Source: Simmondsia chinensis | Taxonomy: Eukaryota > Streptophyta > Magnoliopsida > Caryophyllales > Simmondsiaceae | Assembly: GCA_018398585.1 (NCBI GenBank) | Contig: JAGTTD010000007.1 | Span: 11,125,320 to 11,189,319 of the forward strand | Direction: 5' to 3' | Length of the DNA: 64,000 nt | Shown: piece by piece, positions 22,300 through 33,803 of the stretch | Layout of the letters: each line of letters opens with the position of its first letter | Numbering within the stretch: the first letter of the stretch is position 1 | Position numbers and translations under genes: made by a program | The notes under the pieces: model-generated | The model's input: the letters and a program-made list of their open reading frames with translations, nothing else | Database searches by the model: none | Told to the model about the DNA's origin: nothing

Positions 22300-23826
22300 A
22301 TGGCTCAAATCACCCATGCTCTTTCCGTCGCCATCCCTAAGGCTGAGAGCGCTATAGAACTTTTGGCGCTTTTGGTTCAGTTAGATGATACGATGGTCTT
22401 AGGCAGCCTCCAAAACCCCATTGACCTTAACTCCTTTGAGGAGGATCTTTTTTAGATATCTGAGAATGATCACTCTTCTTCTTATGAACCATGTTCCCTA
22501 GGGCTATTCTTTAACCCTTCTGAACATGTACCTAGCCTCCAAGCATCTTCCTTGATACTGACTATTCCCCTTTACTCTGCTCTATTTCTATAGGTCACTC
22601 ATGGGGAGGAAGACGTATTTGCAAGGAATCTATCCCCTTAAAGGAATGGACATTCTTAACGAAGCGATATGTAGACTAAGTGGATCACTAAAATGGAGAA
22701 ACATTCTATCCATGAAGCCATTAGACTCTCCAAAATTTCACCCAAGTATGATTTTCCAATCATGACAACTTGAACCTGCTGTTGGAACATTTGCTATAAC
22801 GCTTTTGTCCTTCCCGAGGGATTTTATGGTATTACCTTGGTGGATATAGCGGCCTTGATAGGTCTTTCCTCAGGAGGGGTAGAGTTTCCTTTTAGCTCTT
22901 TTGTCTCAAATGAGACTGAGCCATTTGCCTCTTCTTTCCCTGTGACTTTCTTGCCCACTAGCTATGAAACCTTTGTCAACTTCTTCTTTGCAGAAGAATA
23001 TGACTACGAGCAAGGGTTAAAGAAGGAAGAGGTTTTTTTTCACTTATTTTGGTGGAACAAGTTTTTCTTTGCTAATTCATCAACATTGTTCTTAAATCAC
23101 TTAGGACAGTTGCGACCAAATTAGCCTTTAGTACTGGTCTTTTAGCTCTAGGACCACTGCTTTTGGCACAAGTCTATGGTTGCCTTAGAGGCATCATTGT
23201 GAGGAACTATGCTACCCAATTAAGAGGATCCTTATGGCTAGTCCAATTATGGGCCCAAGCCTATTTCCCCCAGCTTTGCCGTAGAGGACCTTTTGTCCCC
23301 ATAGGTGATGCAATCACTTGCTATGGGGAGCAATTTGCTCATATGGAGGTCTTTTTGCCCCCAGGATGGTCTTCTAACCAGTGTCTTAAGAGACCCTTTT
23401 CTCCTCAAGGTAGGTTAGGGATCTAATGGACTCCATTCAAGGAAAGGAGACTTGGTCCTATCTGGTTCAGAAAACTGGACCTCCATCATGATGTCTCTAT
23501 AGAAATCAACGCTTAGGTTTGGCAAATAGTCTTGTTCCCCTAAGACTTACTTTTTCTATCACCAGACTCATCTTGGTGTAAAGACTTACAAGCTTGGGTT
23601 ATTTGCCAGGCAATTTAGGGTGGTCCAAGATGTTCCTTTCCTAAGTCCAAGGACCAAGAATCTCTGATGGGCTAATAGGATCCCCATGCATCTCCCTCAG
23701 TGTAAGGAGCTTTATGAGACCAACTTAGAGATTAGATCAGCATATAGGTATCTTGTTCTTTATAGGTACGCCCAATGCGCTACACCTTGTTTTTTAGCTT
23801 GGCTCCAAGCCTATAGTTCCTCCTTG
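22300..23826 (+). pseudogene. antisense plant mobile domain (PMD) gene in Tat element A
   Basis: The frame starts at MAQITHALSVAIPKAESAIE (22300) and shows TLVDIAALIGLSSGGVEF, the PMD entry motif. VFFHLFWWNKFFF, ATKLAFSTGLLALGPLLLA, SLWLVQLWAQAYFPQL and LFARQFRVVQDVPFL follow, all in PMD order. It lies opposite to the element, between pol and the 3' LTR, where Tat elements are known to carry extra ORFs. About eight stops and several frameshifts break it. PMD proteins (MAIN/MAIL type in host genomes) act in the nucleus in silencing and genome stability; a role for a retroelement copy is unknown. Confidence 0.8.
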
Positions 23827-23990
23827 GTTCAATCACAATCCCCACTCTAGCATGTGATTTGGTCTTTAATCCATCAAAGTATAATTTCCAAGGGACCATT
23901 TCAATCACCAAGAGCTTGCCTGGCTCATGAATATATTCAGTTGGAATGTTTGGATGGTCAGCCAAAAAGTCTGCCAGGGCTTGGCCCTTT
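23827..23990 (-). pseudogene. second RNase H (archaeal type), truncated
   Basis: Minus strand: MADHPNIPTEYIHEPGKLLV then MVPWKLYFDGLKTKSHARVG and IVIE, the first strand of the extra RNase H of Tat elements. It aligns with element B at 63740-63870. In B the frame goes on (IEFPIGIITKLAVTLG); in A similarity stops after VIVIE and the antisense PMD tail begins. The rest of this domain and all of integrase are missing. Confidence 0.85.
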
Positions 23991-24001
23991 ACTGAATTTT
24001 G

Positions 24002-24480
24002 TTACACATAGATTAACTCAAATTGAAGGAGAACGATACTGTACTTGTTTAGTCTTCCCTTCATTAATGGTCTACTTAGCATATACTTAAGGACATATGT
24101 TTGAGTAACCACGTAAATGGTAAATTCTAGGATGTAATGCCTTAGGTTTATAGGTGCGTAATATAATGATAGACACAATCTCTCAATGGAAGAACACTTT
24201 ATTTCACACTCATTTAAACAAAGGTTGAGATAGAACACAGCTTGTTCAGACCCTTGCTCATTATCTTGTACAAGCAAACAACCAATTGACTTATCAAAAG
24301 CAGAGACATAAATCTTCAGTGGTTTGCCTTGCTTAAGTGGAATCAATACTGGTGGCTTAATCAAATTGTCTTTGATGGCCTTGAAAGCTACTTTTTATGG
24401 CTTCTCCCATTTGAGGTCCTTTTTAGACCTGAACCTCAGCAATGGAGAGAAGACTTTTAGTCTTTCCTTCGACATTTGAA
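24002..24480 (-). pseudogene. Tat RNase H (first domain)
   Basis: PLKIYVSAFDKSIGCLLVQD carries the first catalytic Asp position. AVFYLNLCLNECEIKCSSIE contains the conserved glutamate, and TDVLKYML appears as TYVLKYMLSRPLMKGRLNKY. It corresponds to 63340-63660 in element B. It would degrade RNA in the reverse-transcription hybrid. The link to RT has several stops (24370-24680). Confidence 0.85.
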
Positions 24481-24599
24481 ATAAAACGTCTTAGGAAATT
24501 AAACTGACCCAAGAAACATTGGAGTTCCTTTTTGCTCAAGGATGGTTTAGCCTCTTAAATGGCCTTAGCCTTGTTCATATCAACCTCAATTCCTCTCTA

Positions 24600-25023
24600 G
24601 TGTACTAGGAAGACTAGGAAATTCCCAAATCGAACTCCAAAGGCACATTTCAGAGGGTTCATTTTGAGGTTATGGTTCCTCATTCGTAGGAATGCGTTTG
24701 TAAGTCCTTCAAGTACTCGACTTGGGTTTTTGATGTTACCATGATGTCATCAATATAGACTTCCATGGTCTTACCAATGAGATCATGAAAGAACGTGTTC
24801 ATGACTCTTTGATAAGTGGTGCCAACATTCTTTAGTTCAAATGGCATGGCCACCCATTCAAAGGTCCTTATTGACCTAGAACATCTAAATGCGGTTTTGT
24901 GGGTATCCTTCGAAGCTATTATGACTTGGTAATACCTGCAATAGCCATCCATAAATGACAATACCTCATGCCGTAAGTTTGAATCAATAAGGACGTCAAC
25001 TATAGGGATGGGATATTCATCCC

Positions 25024-25055
<32 letters not shown>

Positions 25056-25200
25056 GCTGCATTTAGATCTTTGAAGTCAATATAGAATCTAATCTTGCAG
25101 TTCTTTTTAATCATATGAACGATATTTTCCAGCCATTCAACATACCAGGAAGTCTTGATGAATTTGGCCTACAAGTGTCTCTTAATTTCCTATTTGACCA
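24600..25200 (-). pseudogene. Tat reverse transcriptase
   Basis: Minus-strand frame of 144 codons: IRFYIDFKDLNAA, then a proline run, DEYPIPIVDVLID, LSFMDGYCRYYQVIIASKDT (motif A with Asp), EWVAMPFELKNVGTTYQR and MEVYIDDIMVTSK with the catalytic YIDD. The proline run is the translated C-homopolymer (G on the plus strand, 25027-25051), sited where homologues read TPKDEYP. The catalytic motifs are intact, but stops on both sides end the frame. Confidence 0.9.
25027..25051. repeat. G-homopolymer (25 bp) inside RT codons
   Basis: Longest G run here. In element B the same site reads caccccgaagg, so the run appears to have grown from a short C/G block. Confidence 0.95.
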
Positions 25201-26978
25201 AATCTATAACCTCTTCTACCATCCTTCTTTGGGCCTAGAAAATGGGCCTCGTGTCTGGCTTAATAGGTGGCCTATGCTCAACCACTTTTCTATCTAGGCT
25301 AGGCATCTCATGATGATTCCAGGTCAAGTAGTCCTGGAACTCAAGGAGCAAGTTGTTGTACTGCTTTCTCTGCTCTTCAGAAAGCATAGCACTCATGAAG
25401 GTAGGTTTTGGGCTTTCTGCCAAACTTAAGTTAACCTCGAAGAGGGGATGCAGCTCTTAAATCCTCCATCGTGGCTGGTGCTGCTCTTAAGTCAAACAAC
25501 TCTAGCTTTTTTTTTTAAGAGCATTTAGACTCCAAAGCCATTTCTAGAGAAAAATGGATGCTCAGCCCATAGTTGATCCACAGCATGGTAGGCCATTAGC
25601 TTTGCAATGGCTGAGGAGATGGCCCTCTAGGCCTTCATCGGGAAGACTTGGCTTCCCTCCGTAAGGCTTTTTGTGTGCCTTGAAGGTCCCCCTTGTCAAG
25701 AAGGGCTCTCATGTATTCCCAAAAGTCAGAGCCATTTGACTCCACCTTAGCCTAATCTACCTTAGTTTTGGTGAGTGGGCTCTCAAGGATGGCTATCACA
25801 TCTTCTTGTTGGGAATGTTGAGGAGTGGTCCTTCTTACTATCGATGGGAACCACACCATCCTAATAGAACTTTGCCTCAACGAAGTTGGAGCAAGCCATG
25901 AATGGCTTGTCAATTGCCGTAACAACCTCATATTTGTCATGGCTTCAGAAGATCAACAACTAGTGAAGAGAAGAAGGGATACAATAATTGGCATGTAGCC
26001 AATCTCTTTTAAGCAACATATTGTAGCTTGATATGGTATCTTCTACAAAGAAAACTGCCAGCTTACTCAGATTGCCAATAATTAACTCAATCAGGATGGC
26101 CCCTTCAGAATTGGTGGTGGCCCTAGAGAACAAATTGCCACGTCAAAAGTTATCAAGTCATCTTGAAATTTACTTATAAGCCCCAACATATAAAAAGGTA
26201 AGATGTTGACGGCCAAGCCATTATCCACTAGGACCTTATTCACCAAAATGCCATCGAATATGGCCTTCATGTAAAGAGGCTTAATGTGTTGGTTGGATGT
26301 TATATGCCCATCAAACATCATCTTCATTACGTCAGCTAAGTCATCAGTTGATTTGGATGTTGGAGACTTAACTTTAAAAAACAAAGGATCAGAAATACTT
26401 TTGAGGGGTGCTACTTCAGCTACTAGCTCCACTTGGGGATCTTTGTCTGCTGCTATTATGTCCCCTTCAAGACTACCCTACACCTTAGTCGACATGAACT
26501 TCAGAGGGAGAAGCAAAGGCAGTCCTAACATCGCTTGCTCGTGGAGTGATCTAGATTGGATGTGGATCCCTTGGTCTGTCTCCTTTCCAGGACTATCATC
26601 AACTTGCATGTTCTGGTCTTCAGGCTGATCCTTAGACTTAACCTTAAGAGTATTAGACTCCTTCATTTGCTTCAGGAAGTCTTCCTTGAGGAAGTCATTC
26701 TTTATATTAGACCATGTAAGGTTGACATGGTTTAGAGGCTCCACTAAACTAATGCTGAGGGGACTATAATCCTCCTCATAATCAGATGCCTTTTGAGCCC
26801 ACGAATTATTGGCAAGCTACTCGCGCCAAGACCCTCTTCGTTCTGAACACGAGAGACTGGCCCATCTCTCGAGCTTCTTACATGGCTCGTTCTTAGCCAT
26901 AGTGGCTATAGATTTTTCCTTTCCTTTTGGATCTCTGAGATCCATTGGTTTGCTGCTCTTGTGCTCATGGCTCGTATC
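25201..26978 (-). pseudogene. Tat protease and RT-proximal polyprotein
   Basis: Minus strand: MEPLNHVNLTWSNIKNDFLK, then the protease region ILVNKVLVDNGLAVNILPFY, with DNG at the aspartic active site (usually DSG or DTG). MLGL and further linker follow, ending in LLLEFQDYLTWNHHEMPSLD, the pre-RT segment. Element B has matching blocks at 61130-62500 (DNGATINVLPTYMLG; CFAWDHHEMPGL). The domain cuts the polyprotein. Multiple stops. Confidence 0.85.
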
Positions 26979-28811
26979 TTACTCAGCGGAATCTTTGGCC
27001 AAACAAGTGTCAAGTTGAGCCCTTCTTTTTGCTGCCTTCTTGCGAAGCAGCTTCCTCTTTTGAGTTTGAGTAAGTTTGGAAGAGCTAGCATTTTCTTGCT
27101 CAGGCTGGTTTTTCTTCCAAATATTACCAAAACGAATCCCCAAGAGTTGTTGCCCTGGTTGACATGGCCCTCGGTTGGTGTCCACTTTAGTCAGGTGGTA
27201 TTTTGGCTTTCTTTTAAGATGCCCAGTCCTCATGATCAGTTTAGCCTTCGATGTGAGACCGCTGGTTGATCCTGCAAATGAGGCTTTCTCTGAGAACATT
27301 GGTACTTTCCTTAGATATAAGTCCAACTTCTTCATCTCAGACACCAACGTATGACCACAACCTCCAAAAAGAGCATGAGTCAACTACATGAGCCTTCTCA
27401 TTACCTCTTTCCTAGTCGGAAAACCCGTCTGCTAGTGGTCACTAGTGGACATACCTATGCTTATCTCTTCGTAACTTGAGAGAATAATGGTTCTTTTTTC
27501 TTGTTGCTTTTTTAGGAACCTTTTGAAGGTGGCACGATTACAAGTTGTAAAACTTGTCCCCTAATTCAATAGAGGTCATTGGGATTCAGAGTGCCAACCA
27601 CTCTAGTAGTCTTTCAAATAAGGTGTTGGCTATGGCCATCCTTATCTTATCATCATTTTTCCTGTAAGGAGACTTAACATCAGTTTTCCCAACATAAATG
27701 TTTCGAGGCATGACTGCCTCTATTACATTTACTTGTATAGGACTAGGAAAAATGTCTTTGACAACACCCATTTTCTATTCTTTCGGGAAAACGAGTTCCT
27801 TGGACTTAATGGCGTCTTGGACCACGTTTCTAAAGATCACACAATTCTTTGTTGAGTGGGTGAAGGAATCATGCCGCTTATAGTACACCTTCCCTTTCAA
27901 TGAATTGGAGTCAGGTTTCCTATGTTTCCCCCTAATTTTGGGTTTATTATTTGTTTTAAGACAATCAAATATAATGTCAACTCTTGAGAGGTCAAATTAA
28001 TATTTTTTTCAAGTCTTGGGATTGGTTGGACTACCTAGCTTTGATATCCTTTTTAACCAAAGGATTACAAACCATAGGAGGTTCTTTGACATACTCATTG
28101 ATGTCGATTTCGTAAAGAGGAATTTCTTCTTCATCAATCAGCTTGTGCATGTATGTTCTATACACCCTATTTTTCTTGATGCTTTCTTCTTTTAAGACAG
28201 CCTTGTCCCTAGCGGCAAATTCTGCCAACAGAAAGAGACTAGTGAAATTTGAACCCTCAAATTTCTTCCGAAATTCGATATCCAAGCCATTCAAGGCGAA
28301 TTTAGCATATTCAGCTTCAGGGAAACCACTGTAAATTTGAACCTGGCTCTCTTGAAGTGGGTAGCATAATTCTCTACATATTCACCTAGCTTTTGTCTCA
28401 TTTAAGCTAGGTGTGACATAGAGGTTCCTAGTTCCATCCTTAAGAATTGGGCCTGAAATTGGCTAGCCATATCATCCAACAATAGTTGGAGTTAGATTGT
28501 AAACTTATATACCATTGAAAGGCAATTCCTGTCAGAGAACTAGGGAATAACCTGCGTTTTCGATATGTATCATCAACCCCTTCTTTGCATTAGCAATTAA
28601 ACCTTGCCAAATTCGGGGATCTTATATCCTCGAGGGAACATGTAGTCCCTGTAAATAACGTCAGGGTACGGCTTACTGTAGAGAGGCTTATTGATTCTTC
28701 CGAGGCCTGGCTCATACATTTGCTCAATAGGGGCAGCCAATTAATCTTGGAGAGGCAGGTTCGATGCTTGATTATGCACCTTCCATTGGTGCTTCTCATA
28801 TTTACGCATCT
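26979..28811 (-). pseudogene. Tat gag C-terminal region
   Basis: Blocks shared with element B: NPLVKKDIKAR (28031-28294), IQVNVIEAVMPRNIYV (27586-27771), HALFGGCGHTLVSEMKKLDL and TQTQKRKLLRKKAAKRRAQL (26979-27383). GLDIEFRKKFEGSNFTSLFL is the Tat gag core. MYEPGLGRINKPLYSKPYPD lies at 28640-28720. Gag forms the particle that packages element RNA. Frames are split by many stops; the region is cut from its N-terminal half at 28812. Confidence 0.85.
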
Positions 28812-30289
28812 TTTATTTGTTATTTTAGCCATTTCGCACATGTTTAATTATTGTTATATCTCACTTTGGCAATTTTAATGTTTTATAGGTTCGAAAATCC
28901 CGTAAATTGTCAAATTTGGTGCAAATAAGACAAAATTCGATGCATGGACAATTAAACCAAGACAATCGGAGATCGGGATGAGATCATAAGAGCGAAGACC
29001 AACCCGCACCTGCACCGACCTGAACCAGCACTGTCTTCTTTGATCAACAAATCAAGCCCACGCACCACAGCCCAGCACAAGCTCGGGCCTAACCCCACAG
29101 TCCACTATGAATACAACGTAGCCCGGCCCTCCACCGTGTTTGTCCCAGCGTCTGCATGTCCAGAAGCTCGCGCGCAGCCTTCAGCCCAGCCCAACACACT
29201 GTTAGGCTCGCTATCACCGACAGCCTCATCTCCTTTACAGTAGCCCAGCTTGTAAAATGCACAGGCCCAAACGCATCCCACCTCAGCTAAAGCCCAACGT
29301 CCGACCACCATCTCGCATCCAACGGTGTTTAAGGCTTGGTTTTAGGGTTTGGATGGGACTCTGTTTTGAGGAGTTAAGTCGGGGGGGTCATTCTCTGTTT
29401 TTATTAGCCTAAGCACCGCTTCAACTCTTTTTTTTTTCCCCCTCTATACTTTGATTTATTTTTGTTTGGTCCTTTAATTTGTAACTTGAGCAATTAGCAC
29501 GAGATCAACATGGGTTCATTTATCTCTTCTTTCACCAGTTCGTCCTTGATGGAGAGCCAACTTGCTCTCTAGGGTTAGATGAAGTCTTAGCCTTTTTATT
29601 TTTGTATTACTTTTAATTTTGGGATAATTTATTTGTTACATAAATTGCTTGATTTTGAGATAAATACTTTGAAGTATTATGTTTTTATTGTTTATTCAAT
29701 TGAGATGATTATTGAGTTCGTAATCTTTGATCGTTGATGTTGATATTTATAAATTAATTCTTTGTACCTGTAGCCTTAGGATTAATTAATCCTGCAATAG
29801 TATTCATCGAATAGTTAATTAAAGCCTGTCTTCCCTATGCTTTAGCTAAATAAGGTCAACACGTGATAATTAACAATACATTAGGTAGAGCATATCTTCC
29901 CTATGCTTTAGTTAGATAGGGTCAATACGCGATACTAACAACATCACCTCAGTAGGTTGAAGCTTGTAGCCTAAACCACTACCTATGTGACAATCAATAA
30001 TCCCAATTTAATAGTTAATGCAAGAATAATTGGCTAATGATGGATTCAAAACCCTAGGTTTCAGTTCCAAGTTCTTTTCCGCGTTTGAAGTAGAATTCTT
30101 TAGTTTAACTATCGTTTCCTTGGAATAGTTAACACACAACCTCTCAATTTTATTTGCATCTATTTAGGCCATAAATTAAATTCACGTACTCTTAGTCCCT
30201 GTGGTTCGACACCCTCTCGCCTTAGACTTCTATTTAGATATGTTTAGTGAATAAGGTTTAATATTAAATTTTAATAGATGTAGAAAAAC
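28812..30289. mobile_element. 1.47-kb insertion in Tat gag, probably LTR-derived
   Basis: Gag similarity to element B stops at 28812 and resumes at 30290 (cgtcatccattatccccaag). The insert has no coding frame. Its right part carries gtccctgtggttcgacaccc, a sequence type seen near the ends of plant gypsy LTRs, and two adjacent ~65-bp related units with cttccctatgcttta (29828 and 29891). TG...CA borders and a target duplication could not be settled; acgcatc (left) and acgtcatc (right) are candidates. Confidence 0.55.
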
Positions 30290-31450
30290 ACGTCATCCAT
30301 TATCCCCAAGGGGTTGAGCATCTCAAGGGGGATCAACGGGATATCCTTAGGCTTTCATGACAATTGGATGGGGGAACGGATGCTGTGCCACATACGTAGG
30401 ATGGTATCCCTCTTGATCATTAGGGATATTTGTTAATTAGCCACAATGTATGGGCGAACAAATCCTTGGGTTTGAGGCATACTTGAGGGCACACATATAT
30501 TGACAGGCTATTGGGCCGTCCTAGCCTAATTAATCCCTAAGTTATAATCTTAAGGACGCTAGGAAGTTGGGTTGCCCCCAATTCTCATACGTTGAAGAAA
30601 GCCTAGGAGGAGGACATTGATCCCTAGTATTGAGAATTTGTCCTTACATATGTACTCCGAGGCTCTAATTAGGCCTCAAAATGGCCTCTCCAACATGAGG
30701 AGGATATGTATGACCTTGTCCCCTATTCTCAAGGGTAGGCATGGCCTGAACTTTGGCATTGAGGTCCCTCGAGGTCAAGATATATCCTTGTTTCAAAGGG
30801 CCAGCAACCTCATAGGCTACATTATCTTTTCTATGGCTTGGATCCAGGAGGATAACGCTTGGATTAGCCACAATTTGGTTTCCCGTTCTCTCAGGGATGT
30901 TTTTAGTACCCTAGACCACTAGCATCTCTGAGCTCAAAAGGAACATCACGAGGATACCCAATAGGAACAGTGGGCGAAGGAATAGGCTTTAGTGGCCTAA
31001 TATCCTATCTACCAACTTGAACTAAGCAGTTGTGAGTCTCAGCCTTGCTTACCAATATGACTCCACTTCAACTGCCATTTGTCTTATCAGGTCCTTAGCT
31101 ATAAGGCTAGCGGTGGAAGACAAGGTTGAATTCATCTCAACCAAGACTCTATTGGTTTCTTTGTGAAGTCTCTCATTCATTGAGATCTCAAATTCATTGG
31201 TAATGGTTCTCAATGCGGCTATATTTTCACGTTGATATGCTAGAGTACACTCTGCCTCAGCATGTTGCTTCTCTTGAACTTCTTTTAATGCCGACTCAAG
31301 TCTTTGATAAACAAGTTCCATCCAGCGTTTGAGCATGGCCATGAAACTCTTTTGAGAATAGCCATCGAGCCGAATATGCTCATCTTCTTGGATGTCTTCA
31401 TCGCCTCTGCTTTCATTATCATGGTTGTGACTCATTTCATCCACGCGTGA
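30290..31450 (-). pseudogene. Tat gag N-terminal region
   Basis: The minus-strand frame (131 codons from 31444) is acidic and coiled-coil-like (MLKRWMELVYQRLESALKEV; QEKQHAEAECTLAYQREN). It ends with LVEMNSTLSSTASLIAKDLI, which element B repeats at 54300-54350 (VEMNSTLSSTATLIAKDMAR). Further frames to 30290 align with 58402-59060 of B. It lies just inside the primer-binding site. Confidence 0.82.
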
Positions 31451-31612
31451 TACAGGGCTTTGTTATGAGAGGTGCTCGAGTGGTGGCTCTATCAAGGGCA
31501 ACCCTTGGGGTTTCTCATGCTTAATAAGACGGGCTCTCCACTATTGGTTAATGGTTTGAGATTTTATTTTGATAATCCACGATGGGATTAAAGATAGTTA
31601 CGTCTTATATAA

Positions 31613-31636
31613 AGTCTCCCACTGTGGTCGCCAAAA
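31613..31636 (-). other. primer-binding site of Tat element A
   Basis: The minus strand reads tttTGGCGACCACAGTGG just inside the 5' LTR. Element B has cggcaaccacagtggaagg in the same place (53861). A tRNA-primed site of the TGGCGAC class is typical of Tat elements; the exact tRNA is not assigned. Confidence 0.7.
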
Positions 31637-31638
31637 GG

Positions 31639-32965
31639 TGTGTTCGCTGTTGTTTGCTTAGTGTGCGTGTGTGGTTGCCATAAATATAAAATTAAATAAA
31701 CATGCAAAATAAGACTCGCAGTGACATGGGAGCGAGCATAAATTTTGGACTGCACGTGTTTGACCTCAACGAATCATTCTTTTTTAATGTGGATTCTCCT
31801 CTTGCTCCAATTAAGGAGACTTTTTAAATATATGTTTTTATGGATTTTTTGGTTAATGATTGACATAAAACTAAAGGGATATGGACCCAGCTTAGGTGGC
31901 AGTTACGGTGACGGTGCAAAGACTAAAAAAAAAACTTTTTCTCGAACACTTAGAAGCTGGGAACTGGGTGGAGACAAACTAGAGAGCTCAGAAGTCCACT
32001 TACAAGCCCGAGTCAATCAGATTTCGAGGCCTACCATCCTTGACTTCCAATAACTAGAATGAGTTAGAGTTTGACAAGATTTTGGAACAAATCGTACATT
32101 GGCTATTGAATGAGGACCAATGCAATCAAGGATAAGCCTTGGTCGTCAAAACCCTTAAACAATCTTAAACCTAAGTTCACCTGACTTATCAAGCAGTGAA
32201 ACCGATGCTAAGACCAATGCAATCAAGGTCAAGCTTGAAACCAATGCCTTAATTCTTAACCCGTTGATTGTTGGGAACAGATAAAATGAGGAGTTCATAC
32301 TTGAAACTTGGAATGTTGTATTGCCTTGGAAGAAAGCAAGTACAAAGTAATCTAATTTATGCTAAGCGAAGCTAAGTTAAGCCACTCCTATGTAAAAAGC
32401 ACACATGTGTTGCAAAGAAACTTGAAAAAGTTTGTTTGTTGGTGTTGGACACTTTATAACTACAATAGCATCTCTTATTTATGAAAGAACAAAATAATTG
32501 TTGTATCCTACAATTCTAGCATCTCCTTCCCATGCTTGCCTTAATGCTTCTTTGGCGAGCAAAATGGGCATTGATCATGCCTAAAAAAACATGTGCTCGA
32601 ATGTCTTTTTGGAAGCCCTACATTCATATAAATCGCTGGAATCCCTTCTAGGTGCCTCACATTCCTTTAGATATACTTGAGGCCCACGCACCTGGAAATG
32701 CGCTTTGAATAATAGCCTCGAGCCTCAGAACGACCAATCTTGCAGCCTTTTGGAAAGTCCCTTGAGCTCCAGCCTTTCCCCATCAACCATCTAGAGCGGT
32801 TGACATCTCATAAGGGATTTAACTCTTCAAGCAACTAGGCTCGAGATGCTATTATCTTAGATTTAAAGGCCTATCATCCCTTGAGGATAGTCCCATGAGA
32901 CAGACACGTGACCCTTAGTCTCAAAATGGCATCATTCCAACTTCCTCGAGTTTGGGATGTAAACA
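31639..32965 (-). repeat. 5' LTR of Tat element A (1327 bp)
   Basis: Partner of 20609-22006. It shares gctccaattaaggaga, caatcagatttcgaggc/tttttaggc, and ctaagcgaagctaagtta. Beyond its right end the old L1 resumes at 32966. Confidence 0.87.
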
Positions 32966-33490
32966 ATGAGTAAAGGAAGTGTAATTCTAAACAGGACATA
33001 TGAATTTCTTGGGATACACCTCCTAAGGCTTGGATTAAAACATAGTTCTACCGGAAAAAATAGTTAGATTCTACTTTGTGGGCTTCATTGGCAGGAATCA
33101 TAAGGGAAGTATGCTTTTAGCTAGTTCGAGAAACTTGGGTAATGTCCAATCATTATGGCTGAAGTATTTTCTTCTTGAGATGCTCTTTTTTATGCAAGTA
33201 TGGGAGTTCAAAGAATTATTCTAAAAGGTGATAGTGATGATTAAGGCTCTTCTTGGCAAGTATTCAAATCCCGTTGATATTCTCACTATTATTTAGGATA
33301 TTCATATTTTGTGTTGCCAATTTCTGCATACAGTTATCATACAGTAGTTTAGAGTGGTAAATAGACTAGTGAATTGGATTGCTAATGCTAATCATGAGAG
33401 TTCTAGTGTTACAGTGTGGGATTTCATTCCATATAGAGTCCTCCTTCTCTTACTCATGCTGATGCCTTATGAATCTTTATGAAAGAGAGT
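32966..33490 (+). pseudogene. L1 ORF2 C-terminal RNase H, degenerate
   Basis: Frames across 33000-33300 give PPKAWIK, ASLAGIIREVCF and LGNVQSLWLKYFLLEMLFFM, then VVNRLVNWIANANHESSSVT. These match the RVT_3-type RNase H found at the end of some plant L1 ORF2 proteins (PP..W.K.N.DG...AG..GI.R......AE...A...). Frameshifts are frequent. It continues the L1 interrupted at 20604 by Tat element A and ends where copia D begins. Confidence 0.68.
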
Positions 33491-33613
33491 GTTTGTGAAG
33501 GAATATTTCTATGAGCATAGGGATGCTTATGTATCATATATATAGAGAAAACTATGCATGAGAAAATTACAAAAAAGTCCCTAGATAATAGCCTACTAAT
33601 ATCACTTTAGATA

Positions 33614-33803
33614 CAACAATAACAACAACAACAAGCCCAGTGCCTACAAGGGCTCCCGCCAAGTCGGGAGGGGGGGGGGGGGGGGGGGGTAGATGTATGC
33701 AGCCTTCCCCCTTTAGGGGCTACCCTGAAGAGAGGCTGTTTCCTAGGACCCCCAACGTGAGAGGCTGGTACTCAGCATAGAGCATGTGACCTGGCAGCAG
33801 GAG
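33614..33803 (-). mobile_element. RTE LINE 3' end (190 bp) with target duplications
   Basis: Begins with caacaataacaacaacaac, then the family signature, a 20-base G run (33670-33689) and ctgaagagaggctgtttcct. The 19-bp flanks 33595-33613 and 33804-33822 (actaatatcact.tagata) differ at one base. This proves a complete, very short insertion into the copia D LTR. Confidence 0.92.
33670..33689. repeat. G-homopolymer (20 bp) in RTE copy
   Basis: Third G run at the same point of the RTE 3' region. Confidence 0.95.

Larger units (their letters stand above)
20609..32965 (-). mobile_element. Tat-type Ty3/gypsy element A
   Basis: Two related direct repeats of ~1.3-1.4 kb (20609-22006 and 31639-32965) bound the element. 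On the minus strand it has a primer-binding site beside the right LTR, gag, protease, RT, RNase H and the start of a second (archaeal-type) RNase H. An antisense PMD frame and a polypurine tract precede the left LTR. The dual RNase H is a Tat-lineage trait. Integrase is absent. Flanks are ggatga and atgag, so only atga is clearly shared as a target duplication. It sits in the old L1 ORF2. Confidence 0.9.
12470..33490 (+). mobile_element. old L1 LINE, split by at least five insertions
   Basis: Pieces of one plus-strand L1 occur in the right order: ORF1 (12560-13893), ORF2 endonuclease (14340-15085), RT linker (16546-16774), RT (16982-18330), post-RT and zinc-binding region (18331-18727, 19600-19731, 20186-20604) and RNase H (32966-33480). 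Between them lie an ORF1-only L1, an RTE end, a hAT-like element, a solo LTR and Tat element A. Several of these gaps close onto adjoining parts of the ORF2 frame. The span includes these insertions. Confidence 0.85.

Noticed and set aside
24998..25060. Proline-rich protein segment
   Set aside because: A C-homopolymer inside RT codons; element B has no proline run there.
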